Assembly (NCBI GenBank): GCA_049115495.1
Contig: JAGDZV010000011.1
Span: 496,001 to 560,000, forward strand
Direction: 5' to 3'
Length of the DNA: 64,000 nucleotides
Source: JACPUW01 sp049115495
Lineage (GTDB): Bacteria; Bacteroidota; Bacteroidia; CAILMK01; JACPUW01
The number at the start of each line of letters is the position of its first letter. Position 1 is the stretch's first letter. This document shows, in pieces, positions 9,774 to 18,368 of this stretch. The notes beneath the pieces were generated by a model. It was not told the origin of the DNA. It did not search any database and was given only the letters and a program-made list of their open reading frames with translations. A program made the translations under genes and the position numbers.

Positions 9774-12257
9774 ATGAGCAGAAAAAAGATAGATAGCTTT
9801 GGTTTTGTGGCCGATGATTCAAATGAGCCACAGAGTGATTTCATTTCGTTGATCTCACCAGAAGAAGAAGAAGAAATGCATACGGCAGATATACCTGCCG
9901 AAATTCCAATATTACCATTAAGAAATACAGTGCTTTTTCCAGGCGTGGTGGCACCAATTACCGTAGGTAGAGATAAGTCTATTACGTTGATTAAAGAAGC
10001 ACATAAGCAAAAGAAAATTATTGGGGTACTTTCTCAAAAATCAGCCGATATTGAAGATCCTGATGCTGATGATCTAACGAGTATGGGAACCATAGCTCAG
10101 ATTATCAAAATGCTAAAAATGCCTGATGGAAATATTACCGTTATTATTCAGGGTAAAAGAAGGTTTGCGCTTGATAAAATCACTTCAGAAGATCCTTATT
10201 TTAAAGCGGCAGTTACACCAATTCAAGAGCCAGATTTTGATAAAAAAAATGAGCATACCGATGTAATTTTCCGAACACTAAAAGATCTTTCAAAGCAAAT
10301 AATTAACGCTTCTCCTAATATACCTTCTGAAGCTATTATCGCAATTAAGAATATTAATAGCCCAAGATTTTTGCTCAACTTTATTTCTTCTAACTTAAAC
10401 GTTAGCTTAGAAGAAAAGCAACACATTCTTGAAATAATTGATATTGAAGAGCGTGCCAAAAAGGTACTTGAGCATTTGACCAAAGAGCTTCAGATGCTTG
10501 AGATCAAGTCTCAAATTCAAGATAAAGTAAAAACTGATCTTGATAAGCAGCAAAGAGATTACTTTTTGCAACAGCAGATGAAGGCCATTCAAGAAGAGCT
10601 TGGAGACCAAGGCCAGCAGCACGAAATAGATGAGCTAAAGAAAAGGGCCGAAAGCAAAGTATGGGAACCATACGTAGCTGAAACTTTTAACAAGGAGCTT
10701 ACAAAACTTATGAGAATGAACCCTGCGGCTGCCGAGTACAGCGTAGTGTACAACTATCTTGAGTTGATGCTTGACCTGCCTTGGAATGAAGTAACCGTAG
10801 ATGATCATGACCTTAAGGGCGCCGAAGAAATTTTAAACCGAGACCACTTTGGTCTTGAAAAAGTGAAGAAAAGAATTCTTGAGTTTTTAGCGGTTCTAAA
10901 ACTTAAGAACGATATGAAAAGCCCTATTCTTTGCCTATTAGGCCCTCCGGGGGTGGGTAAAACTTCTTTGGGAAAATCAGTAGCTGAGGCATTGGGGCGT
11001 AAATACGTTCGAATTGCCTTAGGCGGAATGAGAGATGAAGCTGAAATTAGAGGACATAGAAAAACCTACATTGGTGCTATGCCTGGCCGGGTAATTCAAT
11101 CCATTAAAAAGGCCAAGTCTAGTAACCCGGTAATGGTACTTGATGAAATTGAAAAAGTTGGTTCAGACTTTAGAGGAGATCCTGCTTCAGCCTTGCTTGA
11201 AGTACTTGATCCTGAGCAAAACACCGCTTTTTATGACTATTTCTTGGAGCTTGATTATGACTTGTCTAAAGTGTTGTTTATTGCCACAGCAAACTCGCTT
11301 GATACCATTCATCCGGCACTAAGAGATAGAATGGAAGTAATAGATCTAAGTGGTTATCTTTTAGAAGAGAAAGTGCAAATTGCTAAGCGTCATTTAATTC
11401 CTCGTCAAATAAAAGAGCATGGGCTCAAAAAGAGCCAAATGAAAATTAGCGACGCTGTTTTGGCTTTTATTGTAGAATTCTATACTCGAGAATCTGGAGT
11501 AAGGGGACTTGAAAAGTTAATTGCGGCTATTACCAGAAGTAGAGCCAAGGATATTGTTTTTGAAATAGAAAGGTCTCAGGCGGTATCAAAAGCTGAGGTT
11601 CAAGAGATTTTGGGACCAATAAAATTTGATAAGGATACTTATAAGAATAAAGACTTACCTGGAGTAGTTAATGGCTTGGCATGGACCCCAGTAGGTGGCG
11701 ATGTGCTTTATATAGAAACAAGCCTTAGCCCAGGTAAAGGAAAGCTTATACTTACCGGTAAGCTTGGTGATGTAATGAAAGAATCTGCAACCATTGCTCT
11801 TAGTTATTTAAAAAGTAAGTACAAAGACTTTGGTATTGAGCCAGCCGCTTTTGATAAGTGGGATGTACATGTGCACGTACCCGAAGGTGCAGTGCCAAAA
11901 GAAGGGCCAAGTGCAGGGGTTACTATGCTTACAGCATTAGCATCGGCTTTTACCCAACGTAAGGTAAGAAATGATGTGGCCATGACAGGTGAGATTACCT
12001 TGAGAGGAATTGTGTTGCCCGTTGGTGGTATAAAAGAAAAAATTCTTGCTGCAAAAAGGCTCGGCATTACTGATATTATTCTTTGCGAAGCCAATAGAAA
12101 AGATGTTGGTGATATCAATGAGAAATACCTTGATGGTTTGACTTTTCATTTTGTGAAAAAGATGAGCGAAGTGCTAAAAGTGGCCTTGTTAAAAGAGAAA
12201 GTGCCTAATGCCATTAACGTAAACAAGCCCGATTTTGAAAAAAAGAAAACCAAGTAG
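9774..12257 (+). CDS. lon: ATP-dependent protease Lon
   Basis: 827 residues. The N-terminal LON substrate-binding domain (about 45-245, IPILPLRNTVLFPGVVAP) is followed by a coiled-coil linker (YFLQQQMKAIQEELG), an AAA+ domain with Walker A GPPGVGKT, and the Lon protease domain. The catalytic dyad is Ser713 (EGPSAGV) and Lys756 (GIKEKIL), spaced 43 residues apart as in E. coli Lon. It degrades misfolded and regulatory proteins in the cytoplasm. It starts with ATG right after the clpB terminator. porQ follows 44 bp downstream on the same strand and may be co-transcribed. Confidence 0.98.
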   Translation: MSRKKIDSFGFVADDSNEPQSDFISLISPEEEEEMHTADIPAEIPILPLRNTVLFPGVVAPITVGRDKSITLIKEAHKQKKIIGVLSQKSADIEDPDADDLTSMGTIAQIIKMLKMPDGNITVIIQGKRRFALDKITSEDPYFKAAVTPIQEPDFDKKNEHTDVIFRTLKDLSKQIINASPNIPSEAIIAIKNINSPRFLLNFISSNLNVSLEEKQHILEIIDIEERAKKVLEHLTKELQMLEIKSQIQDKVKTDLDKQQRDYFLQQQMKAIQEELGDQGQQHEIDELKKRAESKVWEPYVAETFNKELTKLMRMNPAAAEYSVVYNYLELMLDLPWNEVTVDDHDLKGAEEILNRDHFGLEKVKKRILEFLAVLKLKNDMKSPILCLLGPPGVGKTSLGKSVAEALGRKYVRIALGGMRDEAEIRGHRKTYIGAMPGRVIQSIKKAKSSNPVMVLDEIEKVGSDFRGDPASALLEVLDPEQNTAFYDYFLELDYDLSKVLFIATANSLDTIHPALRDRMEVIDLSGYLLEEKVQIAKRHLIPRQIKEHGLKKSQMKISDAVLAFIVEFYTRESGVRGLEKLIAAITRSRAKDIVFEIERSQAVSKAEVQEILGPIKFDKDTYKNKDLPGVVNGLAWTPVGGDVLYIETSLSPGKGKLILTGKLGDVMKESATIALSYLKSKYKDFGIEPAAFDKWDVHVHVPEGAVPKEGPSAGVTMLTALASAFTQRKVRNDVAMTGEITLRGIVLPVGGIKEKILAAKRLGITDIILCEANRKDVGDINEKYLDGLTFHFVKKMSEVLKVALLKEKVPNAINVNKPDFEKKKTK

Positions 12258-12301
12258 ATTATAATTGTTTGTTTTGCGTTAAGCCCTATCAATTTACAGC
12301 T

Positions 12302-13342
12302 ATGCTCAGACTTTATGTAATTGCAGTTTTGCTATTAACCAGTGGACTTGTAAATGCTCAAATAGGTGGTAGGGGAACTTTTCAGGCACTGAATTTGCCG
12401 CCATCGGCTCGTGTTGCCGCTTTAGGCGGTTACCAAATAGCGGTTATTGATAATGAGCTTACCCTTGGTTATCAAAATCCTGCATTGCTCAATGAAGAAA
12501 TGCACAAGCAAATTACTTTTAACCAAGTAAACTACATAAGCGATATAAATTTTGGATACGCAGGTTATGCCCATAGCCTTGATTCTTTAACCACCATTTT
12601 AGTTGGTGTTCAGTATATAAATTATGGTGACTTTATAAGAGCCGATCAATTCGGAAATATAAATGGCACCTTCTCTGGCGATGAATCAATAGTATCTGTG
12701 GGCATCGGTCGTAAATGGGATTATGGTTTGTCTTTTGGACTAAATGCCAAGTTTATTTATTCTCACTTAGCTACTTATTATTCATCAGGTTTGGCCTTTG
12801 ACTTAGGTGCAACTTATCACAAGCCAGAGTATCAGTTTACAGCTTCTTTTGTGGTGAGAAACCTAGGATTTCAGTTTAATAGTTACTCTGGAACAAGAGA
12901 ACAAATGCCGCTTGATGTGCAATTGGGAATGTCAAAAAAGTTAGCAAATGCCCCTTTTAGGTTTAATATAATGGCGCATCACTTAAATACGCCAGATATG
13001 AGCTATGTTAATCCTAATGCTCAAGCCACAATAAACCTTGAAACTGGTGAACCAGAATTGCAGACAGTAACGCTTGGAGATAATATTCTAAGACATTTTG
13101 TAATTGGTACAGACCTTCTCATATCTAAAAACTTTCATATAAGAGTGGGCTACAACCACCAAATGAGAAGGGAATTAACCCTTGACCGTATAAAAGGAGG
13201 CGTGGGTTATAGTTGGGGATTTGGTTTAAGGGTTTGGCGTTTCCATGTTGACTATGCCAGAACTTCTTTTCATTTAGCCGGTGCTTCGCATTTCTTTTCT
13301 GCGACATCCAACCTGAGCAGTTGGATTAAGAAAGAAGGGTAA
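12302..13342 (+). CDS. porQ: type IX secretion system protein PorQ
   Basis: 346 residues from ATG 12302. A TTG 33 bp upstream would extend the frame, but the signal peptide MLRLYVIAVLLLTSGLVNAQ places the true start here. The mature protein begins IGGRGTFQALNLPPSARVAALGG, and the pattern NPALLNEEMHKQITFNQVNY is characteristic of PorQ. It is a predicted outer-membrane beta-barrel. In Porphyromonas gingivalis, PorQ belongs with PorU, PorV and PorZ to the attachment complex that handles cargo carrying C-terminal sorting domains. Such cargo is encoded at 29965, 42258 and 59019 in this window. The other T9SS genes are not here. Confidence 0.87.
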   Translation: MLRLYVIAVLLLTSGLVNAQIGGRGTFQALNLPPSARVAALGGYQIAVIDNELTLGYQNPALLNEEMHKQITFNQVNYISDINFGYAGYAHSLDSLTTILVGVQYINYGDFIRADQFGNINGTFSGDESIVSVGIGRKWDYGLSFGLNAKFIYSHLATYYSSGLAFDLGATYHKPEYQFTASFVVRNLGFQFNSYSGTREQMPLDVQLGMSKKLANAPFRFNIMAHHLNTPDMSYVNPNAQATINLETGEPELQTVTLGDNILRHFVIGTDLLISKNFHIRVGYNHQMRRELTLDRIKGGVGYSWGFGLRVWRFHVDYARTSFHLAGASHFFSATSNLSSWIKKEG

Positions 13343-13350
13343 AAAAACAT

Positions 13351-13484
13351 AAAGGACTATCTAAAAAGCTATGAGAATATCTTTATAAAGTTGAATTAGA
13401 ACCCAAAGCCATATGGCACACCATTTAATGGTAGATTCCATTTCAAATTTTGATTGACAAAGTGCTTTTTAGACAGTCCCTTTC
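13351..13484. repeat. MITE-like element with imperfect terminal inverted repeats
   Basis: A segment of about 134 bp between porQ and dps has near-matching inverted ends. The left end (13351-13369) reads AAAGGACTATCTAAAAAGC. The right end (13464-13483), read on the other strand, is AAAGGGACTGTCTAAAAAGC. They differ by one inserted G and one substitution. The GGGACTGTC...AAAAAGC type of end resembles transposase-recognised termini. The roughly 95-bp interior has no reading frame. No target-site duplication is evident. It could also act as a long-looped terminator for the convergent genes. Confidence 0.5.
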
Positions 13485-13503
13485 TATCTTAAACAAATTC
13501 TAA

Positions 13504-13998
13504 TTAAGCCAAATACGACCTCAACATCCAGTTCAATTTTTCTTGAGCTGAAATATATTGAGTCATTAGGTCTGCTGTTCCATCATCATCAGCTTCTTCG
13601 GCCAACTTAAGAATCGCTTTTTCTTTCTTAATTAGTGTCTGAATATTGTCATGGATTATGTGCACACACTCTGATCCTTTTGTAACGTTGGTAGCTTCTG
13701 GAATATCTGATACATTCACATAATTGCTAAAACTATGTAACGGAATATGGTCTAGGGTTAGCACTCGTTCAGCAATTTCGTCAATGATAGTAGCAGCTTC
13801 ATTATAAAGCTCTTCAAATTTTGTATGAAGCTCAAAGAAGTCTCTTCCCTTAATATTCCAATGAAAACCACGTAAGTTTTGATAGTACACTTGGTAGTTG
13901 GCCAAAAGATCATTCAGCTTCTCGCTCAATTCAATCACTTGTACTTCGTCTACGCCAATTATATTGTTGTTCATGTTTAAGTCAAATTGTTTCTTCAA
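13504..13998 (-). CDS. dps: DNA-binding ferritin-like protein Dps
   Basis: 164 residues, one four-helix ferritin-like domain. The inter-subunit ferroxidase pattern is intact: H46 (FHWNIKG), H58, E62 (in place of the commoner Asp), D73 and E77, with the usual H-x11-H-x3-D/E-x10-D-x3-E spacing. Dps forms a dodecameric shell that oxidises Fe(II) with peroxide and protects DNA during oxidative stress. The ATG at 13998 is used; a second ATG lies eight codons in. It lies 29 bp after acyP on the same strand. I saw no clear PerR- or OxyR-type operator. Confidence 0.94.
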   Translation of the reverse strand: MKKQFDLNMNNNIIGVDEVQVIELSEKLNDLLANYQVYYQNLRGFHWNIKGRDFFELHTKFEELYNEAATIIDEIAERVLTLDHIPLHSFSNYVNVSDIPEATNVTKGSECVHIIHDNIQTLIKKEKAILKLAEEADDDGTADLMTQYISAQEKLNWMLRSYLA

Positions 13999-14027
13999 TA
14001 TTACAAACGCTGTAAATCATCTAACGT

Positions 14028-14303
14028 TTAATATGTAGTAGAAAATTTAGAATAACCTTTTACTTGTCCTTCAACCTTTAAAACTGAATCTACTAAAGCA
14101 AGCTCAGGGCCCTGTTCGCACCAAGCTATAAAGTCAATTAACTTGTCAATATCGCCTTCTGCTTCACAGTAAACGCTACCATCTTTCATATTTTTTACTA
14201 TGCCAAATACTCCAAGCATTTTGGCAGTGTCGCTACATGAATTTCGGTACCATACACCCTGTACTTTTCCTTTTATATAAAGCTCAAAGTGCCGCTTACT
14301 CAT
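14028..14303 (-). CDS. acyP: acylphosphatase
   Basis: 91 residues, the standard size. It hydrolyses the carboxyl-phosphate bond of acyl phosphates. The catalytic Arg20 (KVQGVWYRNS) and Asn38 (GIVKNMKDGSVYCEAEG) are both present in the two classical acylphosphatase signatures. It starts with ATG and its first 8 bases overlap the end of the upstream OmpA-family gene, which implies translational coupling. dps follows 29 bp downstream. Confidence 0.95.
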   Translation of the reverse strand: MSKRHFELYIKGKVQGVWYRNSCSDTAKMLGVFGIVKNMKDGSVYCEAEGDIDKLIDFIAWCEQGPELALVDSVLKVEGQVKGYSKFSTTY

Positions 14304-15291
14304 TCAGTAAGTCTAAGAGCTTGTCTAGGTCTGGTGTTAGAATTATTTCAATTCTTCGGTTTTTCTTTCTTCCATCTTTGCTATCATTATCGGCAACAGG
14401 CATAAACTCACCTCTACCTCCGGCAATTATTCTTTTAGGATCAACATTGCCCTTTTTGGTAAGAATTCTAGCAATTTCAGCACCTCTTAAAACACTAAGA
14501 TCGTAGTTGTCGGCAATACAGCTTGTTTTTATGGGAACATTGTCAGTATGTCCTTCTACTAGTATGCTCAGGTCAGGGTTTGATTTAAGTACTTTAGCCA
14601 ATTCGAGCAAGGCTTCTTCGCCTTTTTTGTCAAGCTTGTATTTACCAGACGCAAACAAAATTTCTTCTTCAAGAGAAACGTAAACCTTATCGCCTTCAAC
14701 TTTTACAGATATGCCTTTATCTTCATAGCTCAATAATGCCTTGGTAATTCTATCCTTAAGGGTCGACATTAACGAATCTCTTTCGTCAATAGCGTTTTGT
14801 AATTCTTTTACCTTATTCTCCCTTGATACAAGATCTTTTTGTAGTTCATTAAGGTTCGCATCGCGCTCGTTAAGTTTCTTCTCTTTTTCGTCAAGTTGTT
14901 TTTTTAGAAGTAATAGTTCTGAGTAAAGCTCTTGATTTTTGGCTTCGCTTTGTGCGGCCATTTGCTTATTTACCTGAACCTGTTTTTCGAGTGCATTATT
15001 TAAATCTTTATTAGCAGTTCTAAGTCTTCTATAGTTTCTGCCCATAGAGAGCGTATCTTGAGATAAAGACGATGTTGTTTTTTCAAATTCTTTAACGGCG
15101 TCTTCAGACTCTTTAAGTTGTTTTTCTGCTCGTTTAAGCTGCTCTTCTTTTATTTCAAGGTTTTCATTGCAATCTTCTTTCGCCTTTTCAATGGCGGCTA
15201 ATTTCGTTTCAAGATCTTCAACAACTCTTGGCGATACACAAGAAACCATAAAAGCAAATGCAAATAGGGCTAGTTTGATGCTTAGCTTCAT
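14296..15291 (-). CDS. OmpA-family lipoprotein with long coiled coil
   Basis: 331 residues. A lipoprotein signal ends in FMVSC (Cys18 would be acylated). It is followed by a long Glu/Lys/Leu-rich coiled coil (about 22-180) and a C-terminal OmpA-like peptidoglycan-binding domain (about 205-325) with VEGHTDNVP, DLSVLRGAEIARIL and the terminal RRIEIIL. It most likely anchors the outer membrane to peptidoglycan, with the coiled coil spanning the periplasm. The overlap with acyP indicates a shared transcript. A role in envelope stability is inferred from the family; no specific partner is evident. Confidence 0.9.
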   Translation of the reverse strand: MKLSIKLALFAFAFMVSCVSPRVVEDLETKLAAIEKAKEDCNENLEIKEEQLKRAEKQLKESEDAVKEFEKTTSSLSQDTLSMGRNYRRLRTANKDLNNALEKQVQVNKQMAAQSEAKNQELYSELLLLKKQLDEKEKKLNERDANLNELQKDLVSRENKVKELQNAIDERDSLMSTLKDRITKALLSYEDKGISVKVEGDKVYVSLEEEILFASGKYKLDKKGEEALLELAKVLKSNPDLSILVEGHTDNVPIKTSCIADNYDLSVLRGAEIARILTKKGNVDPKRIIAGGRGEFMPVADNDSKDGRKKNRRIEIILTPDLDKLLDLLNE

Positions 15292-15352
15292 TACTTATTG
15301 ATTTTGATACAAATGTGAGTTATGAAACGAGCATGGATTGCTCATTTTCTAA

Positions 15353-15391
15353 ACAATAGCCATCAAATGAGTTAAAAACTATGGCTATTGT
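15353..15391 (-). terminator. hairpin downstream of rng
   Basis: Perfect 11-bp arms (ACAATAGCCAT and ATGGCTATTGT) are separated by 17 nt and lie just past the rng stop. On the minus strand a short T run follows. The loop is long and the U-tract weak, so confidence is moderate. Confidence 0.5.
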
Positions 15392-15397
15392 CTCCCG

Positions 15398-16918
15398 TTA
15401 TTCAAATTCGAAATGGGTGATTCCGAACTCTTCGTGCGAATCTATTTTTATGAATTTCTTGTGTTTCCACATCCATTCCATGCGCTTTGAAGGAAAACCT
15501 TTTGTTAAAAAAGCTTCTAGGTAAGGGTGCACTTGAAGAACTATTTTATTGCCATGCTGATGTGTAACCTCAGCTAATCGGTTTTCAATTTGCTCAGCCA
15601 CCATTAAGGTAGGTGGTGCATTTCCTGTTCCTTTGCATAAAGGGCAAACAGGCTTATCATCAGTTGTATTTTCTGGCCTTACCCTTTGTCGTGTAATTTG
15701 AATTAGACCAAATCTAGTAGGAGGTAAAATAGTGTGTTTAGCCCTATCATCGGCCATTTGCTCTTTAACCGCCGCAAAAAGCTTTTTGCGGTTATCGGCA
15801 TTTCGCATGTCAATAAAGTCAATAACAATAATGCCGCCCATATCTCTAAGCCTTAGTTGGCGTGCAATTTCACCAGCTGCTTCAAGATTTGTTTTAAGTG
15901 CCGTTTCTTCTTGGTCCTGATTTTTTAGTCTTTTACTTCCGCTATTTACATCAATTACGTGCATAGCTTCTGTATGCTCAATTACCAAGTAGGCACCACC
16001 ACCAATGTTTACGATTTTTCCAAAAAGCGATTGTAGTTGCCTATTGATATTCAGTTCGGCAAAAAGTGGCGTGTGATTTTTGGGTTCGTTTAGTTGAACA
16101 ACATCCTTTTTTTCAGGAGCTATTGTTTTAACATATTCCTTAAGCTCTTTGTATAAAGCCTTGTTGTCAACGGTTATTTGCTCAAAAGAATCATTGAACA
16201 TATCGCGCAGCAAAAGTTCTACCTTTTGAGGCTCACGATACAACAGTTTTTTGTTGTCTTTAAGGTTTTGGTAAATACTTTTCCATTTACTTACTAAGTC
16301 TTTCAGGTCAGTATCAAGCTCGTTCACGCTACGGCCTTCGCTTGCTGTTCTCACTATTACACCAAACCCTTTTGGTTTTATTGATCTAATAAGTTCTTTT
16401 AAGCGAGACCTTTCGTCACCCGATGAGATTTTTTTAGAAACCGAAACGTTATCTGCAAAAGGAATTAGGATTACATATCGGCCGGGTAGTGAAATAGCTG
16501 ATGTTAACCTAGGGCCCTTTGTAGAAATGGGCTCTTTCATTATTTGCACTACAATTTGCTCTCCTGGTTTAAAAACCTCAGTGATTTTCCCATCTTTATG
16601 TATGGGAGGCACAAAGCTAAAAGGAGCTAAAAGGTGGGTGTGGATTCGCTTATGTTTGAGATCGTCGATAAACTTCTTAAAAGAAGGAATATCTGGGCCT
16701 AAATCATGATAATGCAAAAAGGCGTCTTTATGGTAACCAATGTCAACGAATACGGCATTTAGGCCAGGCATTATCTTTTTTACCTTACCAAAATACATAT
16801 CGCCAACTTGAAATTCTCCAGAGTAATTTTCTCTGTGAATTTCCATTAATTTACCATTGCGCAAAAGGGCAATCTCGGCACCTTTGGCACTAGTTTGTAC
16901 CACTAATTCTTTTTGCAA
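15398..16918 (-). CDS. rng: ribonuclease G / RNase E family endoribonuclease
   Basis: 506 residues, RNase G-sized, without the scaffold tail of enterobacterial RNase E. An N-terminal RNase H-like half is interrupted by an S1 domain (about 36-150, GDMYFGKVKKIMPGLNAVFVDIG). Catalytic Mg-binding acids lie in VIDVNSG (D323) and VIDFIDM (D367), and the zinc-link Cys pair in CPLCKGTG near 424. It cleaves single-stranded A/U-rich RNA in rRNA maturation and mRNA decay. The start is TTG: a stop lies two codons upstream and no ATG is available. A strong terminator separates it from the small basic gene upstream. Confidence 0.96.
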   Translation of the reverse strand: MQKELVVQTSAKGAEIALLRNGKLMEIHRENYSGEFQVGDMYFGKVKKIMPGLNAVFVDIGYHKDAFLHYHDLGPDIPSFKKFIDDLKHKRIHTHLLAPFSFVPPIHKDGKITEVFKPGEQIVVQIMKEPISTKGPRLTSAISLPGRYVILIPFADNVSVSKKISSGDERSRLKELIRSIKPKGFGVIVRTASEGRSVNELDTDLKDLVSKWKSIYQNLKDNKKLLYREPQKVELLLRDMFNDSFEQITVDNKALYKELKEYVKTIAPEKKDVVQLNEPKNHTPLFAELNINRQLQSLFGKIVNIGGGAYLVIEHTEAMHVIDVNSGSKRLKNQDQEETALKTNLEAAGEIARQLRLRDMGGIIVIDFIDMRNADNRKKLFAAVKEQMADDRAKHTILPPTRFGLIQITRQRVRPENTTDDKPVCPLCKGTGNAPPTLMVAEQIENRLAEVTHQHGNKIVLQVHPYLEAFLTKGFPSKRMEWMWKHKKFIKIDSHEEFGITHFEFE

Positions 16919-16942
16919 GACTTAGATTATAGGGGTTAATGT

Positions 16943-16978
16943 AAAAAAGGGCAAGCTTCAAAATTTGAAGCGCCCTTT
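16943..16978 (-). terminator. strong rho-independent terminator
   Basis: On the minus strand, a GGGC-GCTTCA arm pairs with TGAAGC and GCCC (2-nt bulge, 5-nt loop) and is followed by a run of six T. It ends the transcript of the 30-residue basic protein (17005-17097) and sits 25 bp upstream of the rng start. Confidence 0.85.
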
Positions 16979-17004
16979 GTACTCTTAGTTAAAAGAAGCT
17001 AGGA

Positions 17005-17097
17005 TTACTTCTTTTTCTTATGACGGTTTTTTCTAAGTCTTTTCTTTCTCTTGTGAGTTGAGATCTTATGTCTTTTTCTTTTCTTACCGCAAGGCAT
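17005..17097 (-). CDS. 30-residue Lys/Arg-rich ribosomal-type protein
   Basis: This short gene encodes 30 residues, starting MPCGKKRKRHK and ending in KNRHKKKK; 21 of 30 residues are Lys, Arg or His. It starts with ATG, stops with TAA and is followed directly by a strong terminator, so it looks like a real, highly expressed unit. The pattern (GKKRKRHK, THKRKKRLRKNRHKKK) matches a tiny basic protein I recall as conserved beside rng and HU genes in Bacteroidota. It resembles the C-terminal AURKAIP1/COX24 (mS38-type) motif of small-subunit ribosomal proteins. A role in rRNA binding is inferred; no structural evidence is available here. Confidence 0.8.
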   Translation of the reverse strand: MPCGKKRKRHKISTHKRKKRLRKNRHKKKK

Positions 17098-17114
17098 AAC
17101 AAATATTTTTAAAA

Positions 17115-17954
17115 TTAATTATTCAATTTTTCAATAAAATCAAGAGCACTTTTCTTCGCTCCTTCGTCTTCTTCAAGCTCGGCGTACTTTCTAATAGCCC
17201 TTTCGGCACTATTTTCATCACCAGCTTTCAAATATGCATTCGCAAGATACTCATAATAAGCAGGTTCTTCAGGTTCAAGCTTAGTGAGTTTCTCAAGCCT
17301 TACAACCGCTTTGTCATACTGTCCAGATTTCATAGACAAGTAAGACAAGTAGTACAATGCATCTATATTATTAGAGTCTAACTCTAAAACTTCTCTTAGT
17401 AAACCAACTCCGGTCATTGGCGATACTCCAGCTGGCAATATTTCCATGTAAGAAACACCAAGTTCAGCTTTTGCTTTTAAATTGGTTGGGTCAAGCTCTA
17501 CGGTTTTTTGTAGAGAATTAATTGCCCTATTTCCAATTTCTCTTCTTGCAAAGGTATCGTTGGTTCTATTTACCAAGTTAAAGTATCTCACTGCTGCTGA
17601 GTACCAATCTGTAGATTTATTACTCTTTTCAGCAAGTTTTTCAAAATAATATCCGGCAAATAAACTGTGTCCTAGGCTGTCCCACTTTTGGGCCACCTTG
17701 GGTAGCCAGTTTATCGAGTCTTCTGATTCAACTTCATACAATGATCCAAAATGTATGGCTATTGAATCTTTTTCAAGTTCACCTTCAATGGCACCCTGTA
17801 AGTTAAAATCCCAATTTGATTGATTAGGTAACTTAGCTTGAGGGCTTACTTCGAGTGTGTCTGTTGCAGAGTTTTTACCCTGCATAAAAATGGTAACGAC
17901 CAAAAGGCTTACTACAAGTGCTAATGCTATTTGAATAGGCCTTTTGGTCATCAT
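17115..17954 (-). CDS. TPR-repeat protein with N-terminal membrane anchor
   Basis: 279 residues. One hydrophobic segment near the N-terminus (about 7-24, IQIALALVVSLLVVTIFMQG) anchors or exports the protein. The remainder is helical, with at least three tetratricopeptide repeats (about 105-260, for example AINSLQKTVELDPTNLKAKAELG and AVVRLEKLTKLEPEEPAYYEYLANAYLKAGD). TPRs bind protein partners; none is identifiable. It lies 2 bp after the HU gene and 17 bp before the small basic protein, so the three are probably one transcript. The position beside HU and rng seems to be a lineage feature rather than a functional clue. Confidence 0.82.
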   Translation of the reverse strand: MMTKRPIQIALALVVSLLVVTIFMQGKNSATDTLEVSPQAKLPNQSNWDFNLQGAIEGELEKDSIAIHFGSLYEVESEDSINWLPKVAQKWDSLGHSLFAGYYFEKLAEKSNKSTDWYSAAVRYFNLVNRTNDTFARREIGNRAINSLQKTVELDPTNLKAKAELGVSYMEILPAGVSPMTGVGLLREVLELDSNNIDALYYLSYLSMKSGQYDKAVVRLEKLTKLEPEEPAYYEYLANAYLKAGDENSAERAIRKYAELEEDEGAKKSALDFIEKLNN

Positions 17955-17956
17955 AA

Positions 17957-18250
17957 TTATTCTTTTCCGGTAGTACCTTCTTTTACCTGAGAAACAAAAG
18001 TTTTTGAAGGTTTAAAAGCAGGAACATAGTGTGGTTCTATGATCATAGATGTGTTCTTGGCAATGTTTCGAGCTACTTTTCTGGCTCTTTTTCTCACTAC
18101 AAAAGATCCGAATCCTCTGAAGTAAACATTGTTGCCATCGGCCATAGTGTCCTTCATCACATCAAAAAAAGTTTCAACAACTCTTTGTACATCTACCTTT
18201 TCTATACCAGTTTTGTTGGCAATTTCATTTACAACGTCAGCTTTAGTCAC
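17957..18250 (-). CDS. HU/IHF-family DNA-binding protein
   Basis: 97 residues, one bacterial histone-like domain. Key features are MTKADVVNEIANKTGIEK at the start, the beta-arm segment VYFRGFGSFVVRKRARKVARN, and AFKPSKTF near the end. Dimers bend DNA and organise the nucleoid. It is the first gene of a minus-strand group (HU, TPR protein, small basic protein) and diverges from mutY. A good TAnnTTTG promoter element lies about 56 bp upstream. Confidence 0.95.
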   Translation of the reverse strand: MTKADVVNEIANKTGIEKVDVQRVVETFFDVMKDTMADGNNVYFRGFGSFVVRKRARKVARNIAKNTSMIIEPHYVPAFKPSKTFVSQVKEGTTGKE

Positions 18251-18305
18251 GCTTGTGTATTTAAATGTTTAACAATTAGATAATTAGGGCTCAAAAAAGC
18301 GAGTG

Positions 18306-18313
18306 CAAATATA
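18306..18313 (-). promoter_or_regulatory. -7 element of the HU promoter
   Basis: The minus strand reads TATATTTG, an exact match to the Bacteroidota sigma-ABfr -7 consensus TAnnTTTG. A TTG lies about 24 bp further upstream, wider than the usual spacing of about 19. Predicted leader about 50 nt. Confidence 0.5.
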
Positions 18314-18368
18314 AAACTTATTTTAACTGAAAAATCACAAAAATTAAATTGCTAAAATAGTATTGTAA

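Noticed and set aside
12269..12301. TTG start giving a longer PorQ
   Set aside because: The extra 11 residues precede a complete signal peptide that begins at the ATG at 12302.
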